A stretch of DNA of 64,000 nucleotides from assembly GCF_026968045.1 (NCBI RefSeq), contig NZ_JAPVBQ010000005.1:124001-188000 (forward strand), written 5' to 3'. The stretch comes from Modestobacter sp. VKM Ac-2977. GTDB taxonomy: Bacteria > Actinomycetota > Actinomycetes > Mycobacteriales > Geodermatophilaceae. How positions within the stretch are numbered: the stretch's first letter is position 1; the number at the start of each line of letters is the position of its first letter. Position numbers and translations under genes: made by a program. Below the pieces are notes generated by a model that searched no databases, had not been told where the DNA came from, and was given only the letters and a program-made list of their open reading frames with translations. Below are positions 31,969 to 41,851 of this stretch, one piece after another.

Positions 31969-32005
31969 CCCGTTCCCGGTGCGGGCGTTAGCCTTCGGGG
32001 TGCCA

Positions 32006-32093
32006 GGAGGGCTCGCCTAGTGGCCGATGGCGGCGGTCTTGAAAACCGCTAAGAGTTCACAGCTCTTCGTGGGTTCGAATCCCACGCCCTCCG
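32006..32093 (+). tRNA. tRNA-Ser(UGA)
   Basis: The acceptor stem GGAGGGC/GCCCTCC, anticodon loop CTTGAAA with anticodon TGA, a long class II variable arm (TAAGAGTTCACAGCTCTT) and the T loop GGTTCGAATCC are all present. The discriminator is G and CCA is not encoded. It reads serine UCA codons (UCN with wobble). Confidence 0.95.
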
Positions 32094-32181
32094 CGTTGTG
32101 ATGTCCCAGGACATCCCGGACGCCCGGTCGCACGGACCTGGGCTCGGGCGGGGCGGGTGCCGGACGCCGACCGAGCGGTGC

Positions 32182-33198
32182 TCAGGTCCCCGCCGGGCCT
32201 GCGGCGCCGGCGGGGACGCGCTCGCGCAGCCACCGCAGCTGCCGGTCGACGTGCAGGGCCTCGCCGCCCTCGTGGTGGTTGAAGGGGTACACGGCGATCT
32301 CGCGCGGTACGTCGACGCCGGTGCGGCCGGCGTAGTGGTTGTAGGCGGCGAAGACCGTCGACGGGGGACAGATCGTGTCGCGCAGCCCGACGGCGAAGAG
32401 CGCCGGCGCGTTCGCCCGCCGCGCCAGGTGGACGCCGTCCACGTAGGACAGCGTGCGGAAGACCTGCTCGGTCGCGGTCCGGTGGGTGGCGAGGTAGCGG
32501 ACGATCTCCCCGTAAGGGTCGGCATCGGTGATGTCGACCGCTCGGCGGACGTGACAGAGGAACGGCACGCTGGGCAGCGCGGCGGCGAGGTCGGGGACCA
32601 GCCCGGCGGCAGCCAGCGCGAGGCCGCCGCCCTGGCTGTTCCCCACCACGCTGACCCGGGAGCCGTCGACGCCCGGCAGGGCGCGCAGCGCCTCGACGGC
32701 CCGGACCGCGTCGGTGATCAGGCGGCAGTAGTAGTAGTCCGACGGGTCCAGGACGCCCCTCGTCACGAAGCCGGGGGTGGCCGGCCCGGCACCGACGGGG
32801 TCAGCGGTCGCCCCCCCCGATCCGTGCGAGCCGCCCTGCCCCCGGGTGTCCATCAGCAGGTGCGCGTACCCGGCCGTGGCCCAGGTCAGCCGCTCCTGTG
32901 GACAACCGCGGCCCCGCCCGTACCCCAGGTACTCGACCACCCCCGGCAGCTGGTCGCCCGCTCGCCCGGCGGGACGGGAGTACCACGCGCGGACCGGGTG
33001 GCCGTGCGCGCCGGAGAACGTGACGTCCCAGGTCTCCACGCCGACGAGCGCGGTGTCGACGGCCTCGACGTGCAGCAGCAGCTCGTGGCTGGAGGCCTCG
33101 GCCAGCGTCGTCGACCAGAAGGCGTCGAAGTCCTCCGGTTCGTCGACCGTCGGGCGGTAGCTCTCCAGCACGTCCAGCGGGAGGTCGAACAGGGCCAT
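32182..33198 (-). CDS. Acetylxylan esterase / cephalosporin-C deacetylase family (CE7)
   Basis: 338 residues, the usual CE7 length. Family motifs: YLGYGRGRGCPQERLTWATA (oxyanion region), the nucleophile elbow VVGNSQGG with Ser188, GLRDTICPP (Asp) and PFNHHEGG (His). CE7 enzymes are cytosolic esterases removing acetyl groups from imported xylo-oligosaccharides. There is no signal peptide, consistent with that. It diverges from the LplB/C/A-type importer operon across a 468-base control region. Confidence 0.9.
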   Translation of the reverse strand: MALFDLPLDVLESYRPTVDEPEDFDAFWSTTLAEASSHELLLHVEAVDTALVGVETWDVTFSGAHGHPVRAWYSRPAGRAGDQLPGVVEYLGYGRGRGCPQERLTWATAGYAHLLMDTRGQGGSHGSGGATADPVGAGPATPGFVTRGVLDPSDYYYCRLITDAVRAVEALRALPGVDGSRVSVVGNSQGGGLALAAAGLVPDLAAALPSVPFLCHVRRAVDITDADPYGEIVRYLATHRTATEQVFRTLSYVDGVHLARRANAPALFAVGLRDTICPPSTVFAAYNHYAGRTGVDVPREIAVYPFNHHEGGEALHVDRQLRWLRERVPAGAAGPAGT

Positions 33199-33666
33199 GG
33201 TCAGCTCTCCAGGGGCGGTGTCGTGCAGCCGGGCGCAGCGGTCCGGTCACGGGTCGGGGGAGGGGTGGGCGGGAGCCCGCGGTCGGGCCGGCAGGGCACG
33301 CACCGCAGGCCGCAGGGCACCGGCGGAGGCATCGACCCGGCGATCCCGTGGACGGCATCCGGGGGGTCCGACGACGTCCTGAGCGGCGCCCGAGCGCCTG
33401 TACATCTACCAGCGCAGAGTGACCGACGCCACGTCCCTGGCAAGCGGCGGCAAATGTTTGACCCCCCCTGGGGCCCCACCTACGTTTCAGTGCCAACCGG
33501 CCGATCGAACATTGGTGTCCGACTCCCGAGGTAATGCCCGACCCGAGGCGATGTTCTGCGCAATCCAGCGCATTTACCCCGGTCGGTTCGGGCGTGCCGG
33601 AACAAGGCGTGAGTGCCTTGCGGTGATGACGCAAGCGACCCGACAGAGCAGTCAGGAGGTGCGACC
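33199..33666. other. Divergent control region, esterase / importer operon
   Basis: 468 bases without a supported gene. It holds a LacI-type operator candidate at 33446-33463 and the ribosome site AGGAGGT before the permease ATG. Promoter elements are not clear. Confidence 0.5.
33446..33463 (+). promoter_or_regulatory. Candidate LacI-type operator
   Basis: GGCGGCAAATGTTTGACC contains the inverted repeat CAAA-TG-TTTG. Its first nine bases and the TTG are repeated in the site at 49809-49826 immediately upstream of uxaC, suggesting that one regulator serves both operons. Confidence 0.5.
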
Positions 33667-34665
33667 ATGGCGGTGACCGGAGCCGATGCCCCTGGCGTTG
33701 CGCCGATCGAGCCCCGCGCGGCGGCGCTCGCGATCGAGAGGCAGACCCCGGTCCAGCCGCCCAAGAACACCTGGCGGCGGGCCGTCCGCCGGGACTGGCG
33801 GCTGTACACCCTGGTGCTGCTGCCGCTGTTGTTCCTCCTGGTCTTCCGCTACCTGCCGATGGCCACGAACATCATCGCCTTCCGGCGCTTCCGGCCCGGG
33901 GGCAGCATCTTCGGCGACGAATGGGTCGGTCTCCGCTACATCGAGCTCTTCCTGAACGACCCCGTGTTCTGGGAGGTCTTCCAGAACACGTTGATCCTCG
34001 GTGCGCTGGGCCTGGTCTTCACCTTCCCGATGCCGATCGTCCTGGCACTGCTGCTCAACGAACTCCGTTCGGCGCGGTTCAAGAGGTTCGTGCAGACGGT
34101 CTCCTACCTGCCGCACTTCATGTCGATCGTGATCATCGCCGGCATGATCCTGCAGATCACGTCGGTGCAGGGCACGGTGAACCAGGTCATCGAGGCCTTC
34201 GGCGGCGAGGCCATACCGTTCATGCGCCAGGCCGAGTGGTTCCCGGCGATCTACGTGAGCTCCGAGGTCTGGGCGACCGTGGGCTGGGGGTCGATCCTCT
34301 ACCTCGCAGCGCTGACCACGATCGACGAGAACCTCTACGAAGCGGCGCGCATGGACGGGGCGAACCGCTGGCGGCAGACCTGGCACATCACACTGCCGGG
34401 CATCCGCCCGACGATGATCACCCTGCTCATCCTCAACATCGGGACGTTCCTCGCGGTGGGCTTCGAGAAGATCCTGCTGCTGCAGAACCCGCTGCTCTAC
34501 CCGACGGCCGACGTCATCTCCACGTACCTGTACCGGGTCGGGATCCTCTCGAGCAACTTCTCCTACGCGACGGCCATCGGCCTGTTCGAGGCCGTCATCG
34601 GCCTCACGCTGATCCTGTCCGCCAACGCGATCTCGCGCCGCACAGTGGGGACGAGCCTGTGGTGA
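33667..34665 (+). CDS. lplB: Sugar ABC transporter permease, LplB type
   Basis: 332 residues from an ATG following CAGGAGGT. Six membrane helices are expected; the cytoplasmic EAA loop reads NLYEAARMDGANRWRQTWHI then TLPGIRP, which docks the ATPase. The sequence (YLPMATNIIAFRRFRPGGSI, FLAVGFEKILLLQNPLLY) matches the LplB/YtcP-type permeases used for oligosaccharides, typically plant cell-wall fragments. First gene of an operon with permease, binding protein, GH42, GH39 and a DUF624 protein. Confidence 0.9.
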   Translation: MAVTGADAPGVAPIEPRAAALAIERQTPVQPPKNTWRRAVRRDWRLYTLVLLPLLFLLVFRYLPMATNIIAFRRFRPGGSIFGDEWVGLRYIELFLNDPVFWEVFQNTLILGALGLVFTFPMPIVLALLLNELRSARFKRFVQTVSYLPHFMSIVIIAGMILQITSVQGTVNQVIEAFGGEAIPFMRQAEWFPAIYVSSEVWATVGWGSILYLAALTTIDENLYEAARMDGANRWRQTWHITLPGIRPTMITLLILNIGTFLAVGFEKILLLQNPLLYPTADVISTYLYRVGILSSNFSYATAIGLFEAVIGLTLILSANAISRRTVGTSLW

Positions 34666-35594
34666 CGACCGCCTCCCCCGACCGGGCCACGACCCGGCTG
34701 GCCACCACGCCGCGTCCCCGGCGGGTCAAGGAGGGCCGCGGCTACCGGGCCTTCCGGTTCGTCAACGTCACGATCCTGCTGCTGGTCGTCGTCATCACGC
34801 TGTACCCGTTCCTCAACATCATCGCGCAGGCGTTCTCCAGCGAGTCCTACATCGTCTCCGGCGACGTGAACCTCATCCCGCGCGGTTTCAACATCGACAC
34901 GTTCCAGGTCGTCATGTCCGACGACCTGTTCTGGATCAACTACCGGAACACGGTGGTGTACACCGTCGTCGCGACGGCGATCGCCATGGCGCTGACGACC
35001 CCCTATGCCTATGCGCTGTCCAAGCGTCATCTGAAAGGCCGGACGTTCCTCATCGGAATCGCCGTCTTCACCATGTTCTTCAACGGCGGGCTCATCCCGA
35101 ACTACGTGCTCATCAACACGCTCGGGTTCACCAACACGATCTGGGCGATCGTGCTGCCGAATGCGATCAGTGTCTTCAACCTGCTCGTGATGAAGGCGTT
35201 CTTCGAGAACTTCCCAGCGGAACTCGAGGAGGCCGCCGCGGTCGACGGGCTGACGACCTACGGCGTCTTCTTCCGCATCGTCCTGCCCTTGAGCAAGGCG
35301 GTGATCGCCACGATGGTGCTGTTCTATGCCGTCAGCTTCTGGAACTCCTGGTTCCAGGCCTTCCTGTACCTGGACCGGGCGGAGCTCTACCCGGTCACCG
35401 TCTACCTCCGGAACCTGATCGCCGGCACGACGACGGCGTCGTCGACCGGAGCAGGGGTCGGGGACGTTGCACAGATCGCGGCGAACATCCAGTCCGTGAC
35501 GATGCTGCTCACCGTCCTGCCGATCGTGTGCTTCTACCCCTTCATCCAGAAGTACTTCGTGTCGGGCGTGATGCTCGGCTCGGTGAAGGGCTGA
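34662..35594 (+). CDS. lplC: Sugar ABC transporter permease, LplC type
   Basis: 310 residues from a GTG that overlaps the stop of the previous permease (an adjacent GTG three bases earlier is equally possible). EAA motif: EEAAAVDGLTTYGVFFRIVL. The end PFIQKYFVSGVMLGSVKG is the hallmark of LplC-like permeases, which pair with LplB. Membrane protein; forms the second half of the channel. Confidence 0.9.
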   Translation: MTTASPDRATTRLATTPRPRRVKEGRGYRAFRFVNVTILLLVVVITLYPFLNIIAQAFSSESYIVSGDVNLIPRGFNIDTFQVVMSDDLFWINYRNTVVYTVVATAIAMALTTPYAYALSKRHLKGRTFLIGIAVFTMFFNGGLIPNYVLINTLGFTNTIWAIVLPNAISVFNLLVMKAFFENFPAELEEAAAVDGLTTYGVFFRIVLPLSKAVIATMVLFYAVSFWNSWFQAFLYLDRAELYPVTVYLRNLIAGTTTASSTGAGVGDVAQIAANIQSVTMLLTVLPIVCFYPFIQKYFVSGVMLGSVKG

Positions 35595-35707
35595 CCGCTC
35601 CCGGGGCCCCCCCGTCCGCCGGCCCGGACCAGTTGCCGACCGGCTCGTGCACCCATGCAGCTCGTGCAGACATGCCCAACGAAGGGCACACCGATGAAGG
35701 GACAGAC

Positions 35708-37375
35708 ATGAGGACGTCGCGACGGCACACCATCGCGCTGATGACGGCGGGCGCGCTCGTCACGGGCCTGGCGGCCTGCGGAAGCTCGGACGGCGCAGAA
35801 GAGGGTGAGGAGCTCGACCTCAGCGGCCAGATGGTCGGGGCGATGGAGGACTACGGCGTCGGGGACACGTTCACCGCGACTGCGCCGGTGGACTTCTCGC
35901 TGCTCTACCGGGACCATCCGAACTACGCCTACAGCGAGGAGTGGCTGCTCTGGGACGCGCTCGAGGAGCGCACCAACGTCACCCTGGACGCCACGCTGGC
36001 ACCGCTGAGCGACTGGGAGCAGCGGCGCAGTCTGCTGGTCGGCGCGGGCGACGCCCCGTGCATCATCCCGATCACCTACCCCGGCCAGGAGGTCCCGTTC
36101 GTCGCCTCGGGCGCCATCCTCCCGGTGAGCGACTACGTCGACCTGATGCCCCACTACCAGGCCAAGGTCGAGGAGTGGGGCCTGGAGTCGGAGTTGAACA
36201 CGCTGCGCCAGGCGGACGGCAAGTACTACCTCCTGCCGGGCCTGCGCGAGGTGGTGGCCCCCGACTACACCATCGGGCTGCGCACCGACGTCCTGGAGGA
36301 GACCGGCGGCAACCAGCAGCCGGAGACCTGGGACGACCTGCGCACGATGCTGGCGGACATGAAGGAGGCCAACCCGGAGGCCTACCCGATCTCGGACCGC
36401 TGGCAGGGGCTGGCGCTGCTGAACCTGGCCGACGCGAGCTTCGGCACGGTCGGCGGGTGGGGCTACGGCGAGGGCCTGGTCTGGGACGAGGAGGCCGGGG
36501 AGTTCCAGTACGCCGCCGCGTCCGACGGCTACCGCGACATGCTGGAGTACCTCAACAGCCTGGTGGAGCAGGGCCTGATGGACCCGGCGAGCTTCACGCA
36601 GGAGGACGACCAGGCGATCCAGAAGCTCTCGACCGGGGAGTCCCTGGGCATCACCACCAACTGGCAGGAGATCCTCCGGCACCGGGCGACGATGGAGGAG
36701 ACGCTCGGGGCGGACAACTTCGCGATCTCGAAGATCCGCATCCCGGCCGGTCCCGCCGGTGACGTCATCGACGCGCCACGGATCGAGAGCGGCATCATGA
36801 TCTCGGCTCAGTGCGCGGAGAACGACGACTTCGTCGCGATGATGCAGTTCATCGACTGGTTGTACTACTCCGACGAGGGCCTGGAGTTCGCCAAGTGGGG
36901 CGTCCCCGGTGAGACGTACGAGGTCGCCGAGGACGGCACCCGCACCCTGGCGGCCGACGTCAACTACGCCGACCTGAACCCCGGTGGGACGCAGCAGCTG
37001 CAGGCTGACTTCGGCTTCGCCAACGGCGTGTTCATGCTGGCGCACGGCTCCACCGAGGAGCTCACGCAGTCCACGCTGCCGGAGGAGGAGGTCATCTGGC
37101 AGCAGTCGATGGCCGACAAGGAGATCGCCGAGCCGCTGCCGCCGCACCCGTTCGACGAGCTCGAGCTCGAGCAGGTGAGCCTCTACCGGACCGGTCTCCA
37201 GGACTACGTGGACCAGATGACCCTGCAGTTCATCCTCGGCCAGCGGGACTTCGCCGAGTGGGACGCCTTCGTCGAGGAGCTCGAGGGCCGGAACATGACC
37301 GCCTACGTCGACCTGGCCAACCAGGCGCGTGAGCGGTTCGTCGAGGAGAACCCGGACTTCGCCGAGACGGACTGA
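35708..37375 (+). CDS. lplA: Extracellular solute-binding lipoprotein, LplA type
   Basis: 555 residues, the large size typical of LplA-type binding proteins. It begins with a lipoprotein signal (MRTSRRHTIALMTAGALVTG, then LAACGSS) whose lipobox Cys is at position 24. The mature part is a bilobed family 1 binding protein, for example NYAYSEEWLLWDALEERTNV and WQGLALLNLADASFGTVGGW. It should capture oligosaccharides at the outer face for LplB/C. An earlier in-frame ATG at 35672 would put extra charged residues before the signal, so 35708 is preferred. Confidence 0.9.
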   Translation: MRTSRRHTIALMTAGALVTGLAACGSSDGAEEGEELDLSGQMVGAMEDYGVGDTFTATAPVDFSLLYRDHPNYAYSEEWLLWDALEERTNVTLDATLAPLSDWEQRRSLLVGAGDAPCIIPITYPGQEVPFVASGAILPVSDYVDLMPHYQAKVEEWGLESELNTLRQADGKYYLLPGLREVVAPDYTIGLRTDVLEETGGNQQPETWDDLRTMLADMKEANPEAYPISDRWQGLALLNLADASFGTVGGWGYGEGLVWDEEAGEFQYAAASDGYRDMLEYLNSLVEQGLMDPASFTQEDDQAIQKLSTGESLGITTNWQEILRHRATMEETLGADNFAISKIRIPAGPAGDVIDAPRIESGIMISAQCAENDDFVAMMQFIDWLYYSDEGLEFAKWGVPGETYEVAEDGTRTLAADVNYADLNPGGTQQLQADFGFANGVFMLAHGSTEELTQSTLPEEEVIWQQSMADKEIAEPLPPHPFDELELEQVSLYRTGLQDYVDQMTLQFILGQRDFAEWDAFVEELEGRNMTAYVDLANQARERFVEENPDFAETD

Positions 37376-37443
37376 TCCACTGCGGGCCCGGTCGCGTGCA
37401 CGCGCGACCGGGCCCGCTCCCGTATCCCGACCCGGAGAGCCCG

Positions 37444-39477
37444 ATGCCACTCCCCTCGACCGCCCGCATCCCCTACGGGGGGGACTACAACCCCGAGCAG
37501 TGGCCCGAGCAGCTCTGGGGCGAGGACCACGCGGCGTTCGACCTCGCCGGGATCGACACGCTCACCGTCGGGGTCTTCGCGTGGGCGCTCACCCAGCCCG
37601 ACGAGGACACCTACGACTTCGCCGTCCTGGACGCGGTCCTGGCGCGTGCACAGGCGGAGGGCCGGCAGGTGTGCCTGGCGACGGGGACGGGTGCGCTCCC
37701 GCCGTGGCTGGCCGACCGCCACCCCGACGTCACCCGCACCGACTTCGAGGGCCGCCGGCACGTCTACGGGCAGCGGCACAACGCCTGCCCCAGCTCCCCG
37801 GCCTACCGGCGGCTGGCCGCGGCACTCGCCGGCGCCGTCGCCGAGCGCTACGCCGGGCACCCCGCGGTGATCGCCTGGCACGTGAACAACGAGTACGGCG
37901 GGGCCTGCTACTGCGACCTGTGCGCCGCGGAGTTCCGAGTCTGGCTCCGCGACCGGTACGCCGGCCTGGACGCGCTCAACGACGCCTGGAACACCACGTT
38001 CTGGTCCCACCGGTTCACCGACTGGCGGCAGATCGTGCCCCCGAACGCACTCTCGGAGCACTGGCGCGGGCCCGACCACACCGCCTTCCAGGGCATCACC
38101 CTGGACTACCTGCGCTTCACCTCCGACAACCTGCTGCGCACCTACCGGGAGGAGAAGGAGGCGATCCGCGCCCACTCGGACCTCCCGGCGACGACGAACT
38201 TCATGGGGATGTACCGCCCGATCGACTACCACCGCTGGGCGCCGCACCTGGACTTCGCGTCCTGGGACAACTACCCGCCCGACAGCCGGTCGGCCTCGCG
38301 CATGGCGCTGACCCACGCGCTGATGCGCGGGCTCAAGGACGGTCAGCCGTTCTGGCTGATGGAGCAGACCCCCACGGTGACGGCCTCCCGCGACGTCAAC
38401 CCGGTGAAGCGGCCCGGGGTGATGCGGCTGTGGTCCTGGCAGGCGGTCGCCCACGGCGCCGACGCGGTCCTGTTCTTCCAGCTGCGGCAGTCCCGCGGTG
38501 CCTCGGAGAAGTACCACGGTGCGGTCCTCGACCACGCCGGCCGCACCGACACCCGGTCGTTCCGGGAGGTCGCCGCGCTCGGCGGCGAGCTCGAGCGGGT
38601 CGGGGACGCGCTGCTGGGCGGGCGCACCCCGGCCCGGACGGCGCTGCTGTTCGACTGGGACTCGTGGTGGGCCGTGGAGATCTCCGACGGCCCGAACCGG
38701 CACCTGCGCTACCAGCAGGTCCTGATCAGCTACCACCAGGCGCTGTGGGCGGCCGGCGTCCAGGTCGACGTCGTGCCCGGCACCGCGGACCTGAGCGGCT
38801 ACGACGTCGTCGTCGCCCCGCTGCTGCACATGGTCAAGGGTGACCTCGCCCAGCGGCTGGCGGCGGTGGCCGACCGCGGTGGCACGGTGCTCACCACCGT
38901 CCTGTCCGGGCGGGTCGACGAGAACGACAACGCCTTCCTGAGCGACGTCCCCGGGCCGCTGGCCGACCTGTTCGGCGTGCGCATCGACGAGACCGATGCC
39001 CAGCCCCCGGACGTCGTCAACCCGGTGACCCTGCGCAGCCCGGACGGTGCCGCGGACGAACTGCTGGCCGGGGCCACCACGGTCTTCGACCTGGTCCTGC
39101 CCCGGGGCGCGGACGTCGTCGGCACCTACGGGTCGGACTTCTACGCCGGCGTCGCGGCCGTGACCCGCAACCGGGTCGGGGCCGGTGAGGCCTGGTACGT
39201 CGGCACCTGCCTGGCGCAGGAGGGGGTCGACTGGCTCATCCGCCGCGCGGTCGACCGGCACGGGGTGGTGGGGCCCTACGCCGGCGTGGCCGGTCTGGAG
39301 CACGCGGTGCGGGTCGTCGACGGGCGGCGGGTGGACTTCCTCCTGCACCACGGGGACGAGCCGGTCGAGGTGGCCGCCCAGGTCGCCGGGGAGGACCTCC
39401 TCACCGGACGGCGGATCGAGCCGGGCGACCGGCTGCGGCTGGCCCCCATCGACGTCGTCGTGGTCCGGGCCGGGTGA
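37444..39477 (+). CDS. GH42 beta-galactosidase-type glycoside hydrolase
   Basis: 677 residues from ATG. GH42 layout: a TIM barrel with acid/base Glu150 in AWHVNNEYGG and nucleophile Glu307 in PFWLMEQTP, a zinc-binding Cys set (Cys115, 155, 157, 160), a trimerisation domain and a C-terminal beta domain. GH42 enzymes remove terminal beta-galactose or alpha-L-arabinopyranose from oligosaccharides; in this hemicellulose context side-chain trimming is likely. No signal peptide, so it works on imported sugars. Confidence 0.92.
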   Translation: MPLPSTARIPYGGDYNPEQWPEQLWGEDHAAFDLAGIDTLTVGVFAWALTQPDEDTYDFAVLDAVLARAQAEGRQVCLATGTGALPPWLADRHPDVTRTDFEGRRHVYGQRHNACPSSPAYRRLAAALAGAVAERYAGHPAVIAWHVNNEYGGACYCDLCAAEFRVWLRDRYAGLDALNDAWNTTFWSHRFTDWRQIVPPNALSEHWRGPDHTAFQGITLDYLRFTSDNLLRTYREEKEAIRAHSDLPATTNFMGMYRPIDYHRWAPHLDFASWDNYPPDSRSASRMALTHALMRGLKDGQPFWLMEQTPTVTASRDVNPVKRPGVMRLWSWQAVAHGADAVLFFQLRQSRGASEKYHGAVLDHAGRTDTRSFREVAALGGELERVGDALLGGRTPARTALLFDWDSWWAVEISDGPNRHLRYQQVLISYHQALWAAGVQVDVVPGTADLSGYDVVVAPLLHMVKGDLAQRLAAVADRGGTVLTTVLSGRVDENDNAFLSDVPGPLADLFGVRIDETDAQPPDVVNPVTLRSPDGAADELLAGATTVFDLVLPRGADVVGTYGSDFYAGVAAVTRNRVGAGEAWYVGTCLAQEGVDWLIRRAVDRHGVVGPYAGVAGLEHAVRVVDGRRVDFLLHHGDEPVEVAAQVAGEDLLTGRRIEPGDRLRLAPIDVVVVRAG

Positions 39478-39529
39478 CCCCGCACCAGGACCGCCCCGGT
39501 CCACCACCCCCGACGCACGAGGAGCGAGC

Positions 39530-41053
39530 ATGACCGCGATCCGCATCGCCGACCATCCCGTCGGTCCCCTGCCCACGGCGTGGCGGGAGTGTGTGGGCAC
39601 CGGCCGCATGAGCCTCGCGCTGCGGCAGGACCACCAGCTCTCGCTCGCGCAGGTGCAGCGGGAGATCGGCTTCCGGTTCATCCGCGGCCACGGGTTGTTC
39701 AGCGACGACATGGGCGTCCACCGGCCCTACACCCGGGACGGCGTGCGGTCGGTCCACCACGGCTTCACCTACCTGGACCAGGTCGTCGACGCCTACCTGG
39801 GCACCGGCATCCGGCCCTTCGTCGAGCTCGGCTTCATGCCCTCGGGCCTGGCCTCGGGAGACCAGACGGTCTTCTGGTGGCAGGGGAACGTCACCCCGCC
39901 GTCGTCCTACGCCGAGTGGGGGGAGCTCGTCCGGGGCACGGTCGCGCACCTGGTGGACCGCTACGGGCTCGAGGAGGTGCGGCACTGGCCCATCGAGGTC
40001 TGGAACGAGCCGAACCTGACGAACTTCTGGCAGGGCGCCGACCAGCAGGAGTACTTCCGGTTGTACGAGGTCAGCGCGCGCGCCGTGAAGGAGGTCGACG
40101 CCGCGCTGCAGGTCGGCGGACCGGCGATCTCCCCGGGTGCGGACGAGTGGTGGGCGCCCTTCGCCGAGTTCGTCACCGCCCGGGACGTCCCGATCGACTT
40201 CGTCTCCCGGCACGCCTACAGCTCCGGCCCCGCACGGCACGTCCCGTTCGGCACCCACCAGGACCTGCGCCCACCGGCGTCCCTGCTCGAGCAGTTCGGC
40301 GCCCCCCGCCGGCACCTGGCCGGCACCGCGCTGGCCGGCCTCCCGGTGCACATCACGGAGTTCAACACCTCCTACCGGCCGGACAACCCCGTCCACGACA
40401 CCGCGTACAACGCGGCCTATCTCGCCCCCGTCCTCGCCGGTGGCGGGGAGCTGGTCGACTCGTTCTCCTACTGGACGTTCTGCGACGTCTTCGAGGAGGA
40501 GGGGGTGCCGGTGGCGCCGTTCCACGGCGGGTTCGGGTTGCTGACCCACCGGCAGGTCCGCAAGCCCACCTACCACCTGTACGCCTTCATGGCCCGCCTC
40601 GGCGGTCAGGTCCTCGCCCGCGGCGCGGACCACCTGGTGACCCGGCACGACGACGGCCGCATCGCAGTGCTGGCCTGGCAGCCGGTGGACGGCGGCCCGG
40701 AGCCGGCCGCGGACCGGCACAGGGTGCACCTGTCGGTGCCGCTGGCGCCCGGGGCAGCCGGGCACGCCTTCGTCCTGCGGACCCGCGTCGGCGAGCAGGA
40801 CGGGAACGCATGGGCCGCCTGGCGCGAGCTCGGCCGCCCGCGGCACCCGGACGAGCGGGTGCTCGGCCTGCTGCACGAGGCGTCCCGGCCCGCGGTCGAG
40901 CACCGGCGGGTGCCGGTGGTGGAAGGCCGGGTGGACCTCGACCTCGCGCTGTCGCGGCACGAGGTCACCCTCGTGGAGGTGGAGCCGGTGCGGGAGGAGA
41001 CGCCGCCGTGGACCGACGATGCCGCCATCCCCGGCTACGGTGCTGCCCGATGA
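39530..41053 (+). CDS. GH39 beta-xylosidase
   Basis: 507 residues from an ATG following GAGGAGCGAGC. The GH39 barrel has acid/base Glu160 in IEVWNEPNLTNFWQGAD and nucleophile Glu277 in VHITEFNTSY; a C-terminal beta-sandwich follows. No signal peptide. It should release xylose from the non-reducing end of xylo-oligosaccharides in the cytosol. Only about 50 bases separate it from the GH42 gene, in the same operon. Confidence 0.9.
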   Translation: MTAIRIADHPVGPLPTAWRECVGTGRMSLALRQDHQLSLAQVQREIGFRFIRGHGLFSDDMGVHRPYTRDGVRSVHHGFTYLDQVVDAYLGTGIRPFVELGFMPSGLASGDQTVFWWQGNVTPPSSYAEWGELVRGTVAHLVDRYGLEEVRHWPIEVWNEPNLTNFWQGADQQEYFRLYEVSARAVKEVDAALQVGGPAISPGADEWWAPFAEFVTARDVPIDFVSRHAYSSGPARHVPFGTHQDLRPPASLLEQFGAPRRHLAGTALAGLPVHITEFNTSYRPDNPVHDTAYNAAYLAPVLAGGGELVDSFSYWTFCDVFEEEGVPVAPFHGGFGLLTHRQVRKPTYHLYAFMARLGGQVLARGADHLVTRHDDGRIAVLAWQPVDGGPEPAADRHRVHLSVPLAPGAAGHAFVLRTRVGEQDGNAWAAWRELGRPRHPDERVLGLLHEASRPAVEHRRVPVVEGRVDLDLALSRHEVTLVEVEPVREETPPWTDDAAIPGYGAAR

Positions 41054-41087
41054 GCACCTCACGCCGCAGCAGGCCGGCGTCGGGCCG

Positions 41088-41780
41088 ATGAGCCGGCCGG
41101 CCCGGGAGTTCGGCGAGGGACCGCTGTCCCGCGCCACCGCCGTCGTCTACTGGTTCCTGGTCGTCGAGTTGCTGCTCGCGGTGACCGCCGGCCCCAGCGT
41201 GATCGCGGTGGTCCTGCTCGACCGGCACCCGAGCAACATCCCCCTCGTCGCCCTCGCCGCCGTCCCGGTGGGGCCGGCGCTGGCCGCTGCGGTGTTCGCC
41301 TGGCGGGTGTTCGACCGGGAGCGGGACACCGCACCGGCGCGGCACTTCTGGCGCGGGTACCGGCTCAACGCCCTGGACGTGCTCCGCTCGTGGGTGCCCG
41401 GCCTCGCCGTCCTGACCGTGCTGGGGATCAACCTGACCTACCGCGAGGCCGTCGGACTCCCCGCACCGCTGACCGCGCTCCAGGTGCTGCTCGCCGTCGG
41501 GGTCGTCCTCTGGATGCTGCTGGCCGTGGTGATCACCGCACTGTTCCGGTTCCGGGCCCGGGACGTGGCGCGGCTGGGCGCCCACTACCTCGGCGCCCGC
41601 CCGCTGGTGACCCTCGGGCTGCTGTCCTGGCTGGTGCTGTGCGCCGGGATCGCGTACTTCCTGTCGGACTGGGTGCTGTGGCTGCTGGCCTCCCCGCTGA
41701 CCTTCCAGCTGACGCGGATCACCGCCCCGGTCGCCGGGGACGTCACCACCCGGTTCCTGGCCGGGACGTCGCAGCAGTAG
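41088..41780 (+). CDS. DUF624 (YesL-like) membrane protein
   Basis: 230 residues starting at an ATG 35 bases after the GH39 stop. Five or so hydrophobic helices and the pattern ARHFWRGYRLNALDVLRSWV match DUF624/YesL, small membrane proteins that habitually accompany LplA/B/C-type importers. Their function is unknown; a role in transporter assembly or regulation is suspected. Last gene of the importer operon, convergent with the GH67 gene. Confidence 0.8.
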   Translation: MSRPAREFGEGPLSRATAVVYWFLVVELLLAVTAGPSVIAVVLLDRHPSNIPLVALAAVPVGPALAAAVFAWRVFDRERDTAPARHFWRGYRLNALDVLRSWVPGLAVLTVLGINLTYREAVGLPAPLTALQVLLAVGVVLWMLLAVVITALFRFRARDVARLGAHYLGARPLVTLGLLSWLVLCAGIAYFLSDWVLWLLASPLTFQLTRITAPVAGDVTTRFLAGTSQQ

Positions 41781-41851
41781 GCCGAGGTCCCCCGGTCTGG
41801 GCCCAGCAGGCACCGGGCCCCGGCGACGCCGAGGCCCGGCACCGGCTGGGC

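Noticed and set aside
32006-32093. tRNA-Ser as integration site of a catabolic island
   Set aside because: No integrase gene and no repeat of the tRNA 3' end was found downstream, and the GC content of the locus matches its surroundings.
32808-32820. Run of eight C within the acetylxylan esterase gene, possible phase-variable tract or frameshift
   Set aside because: The reading frame is intact across the run and all catalytic motifs are on one frame; a G/C run of this length is not remarkable at this GC content.
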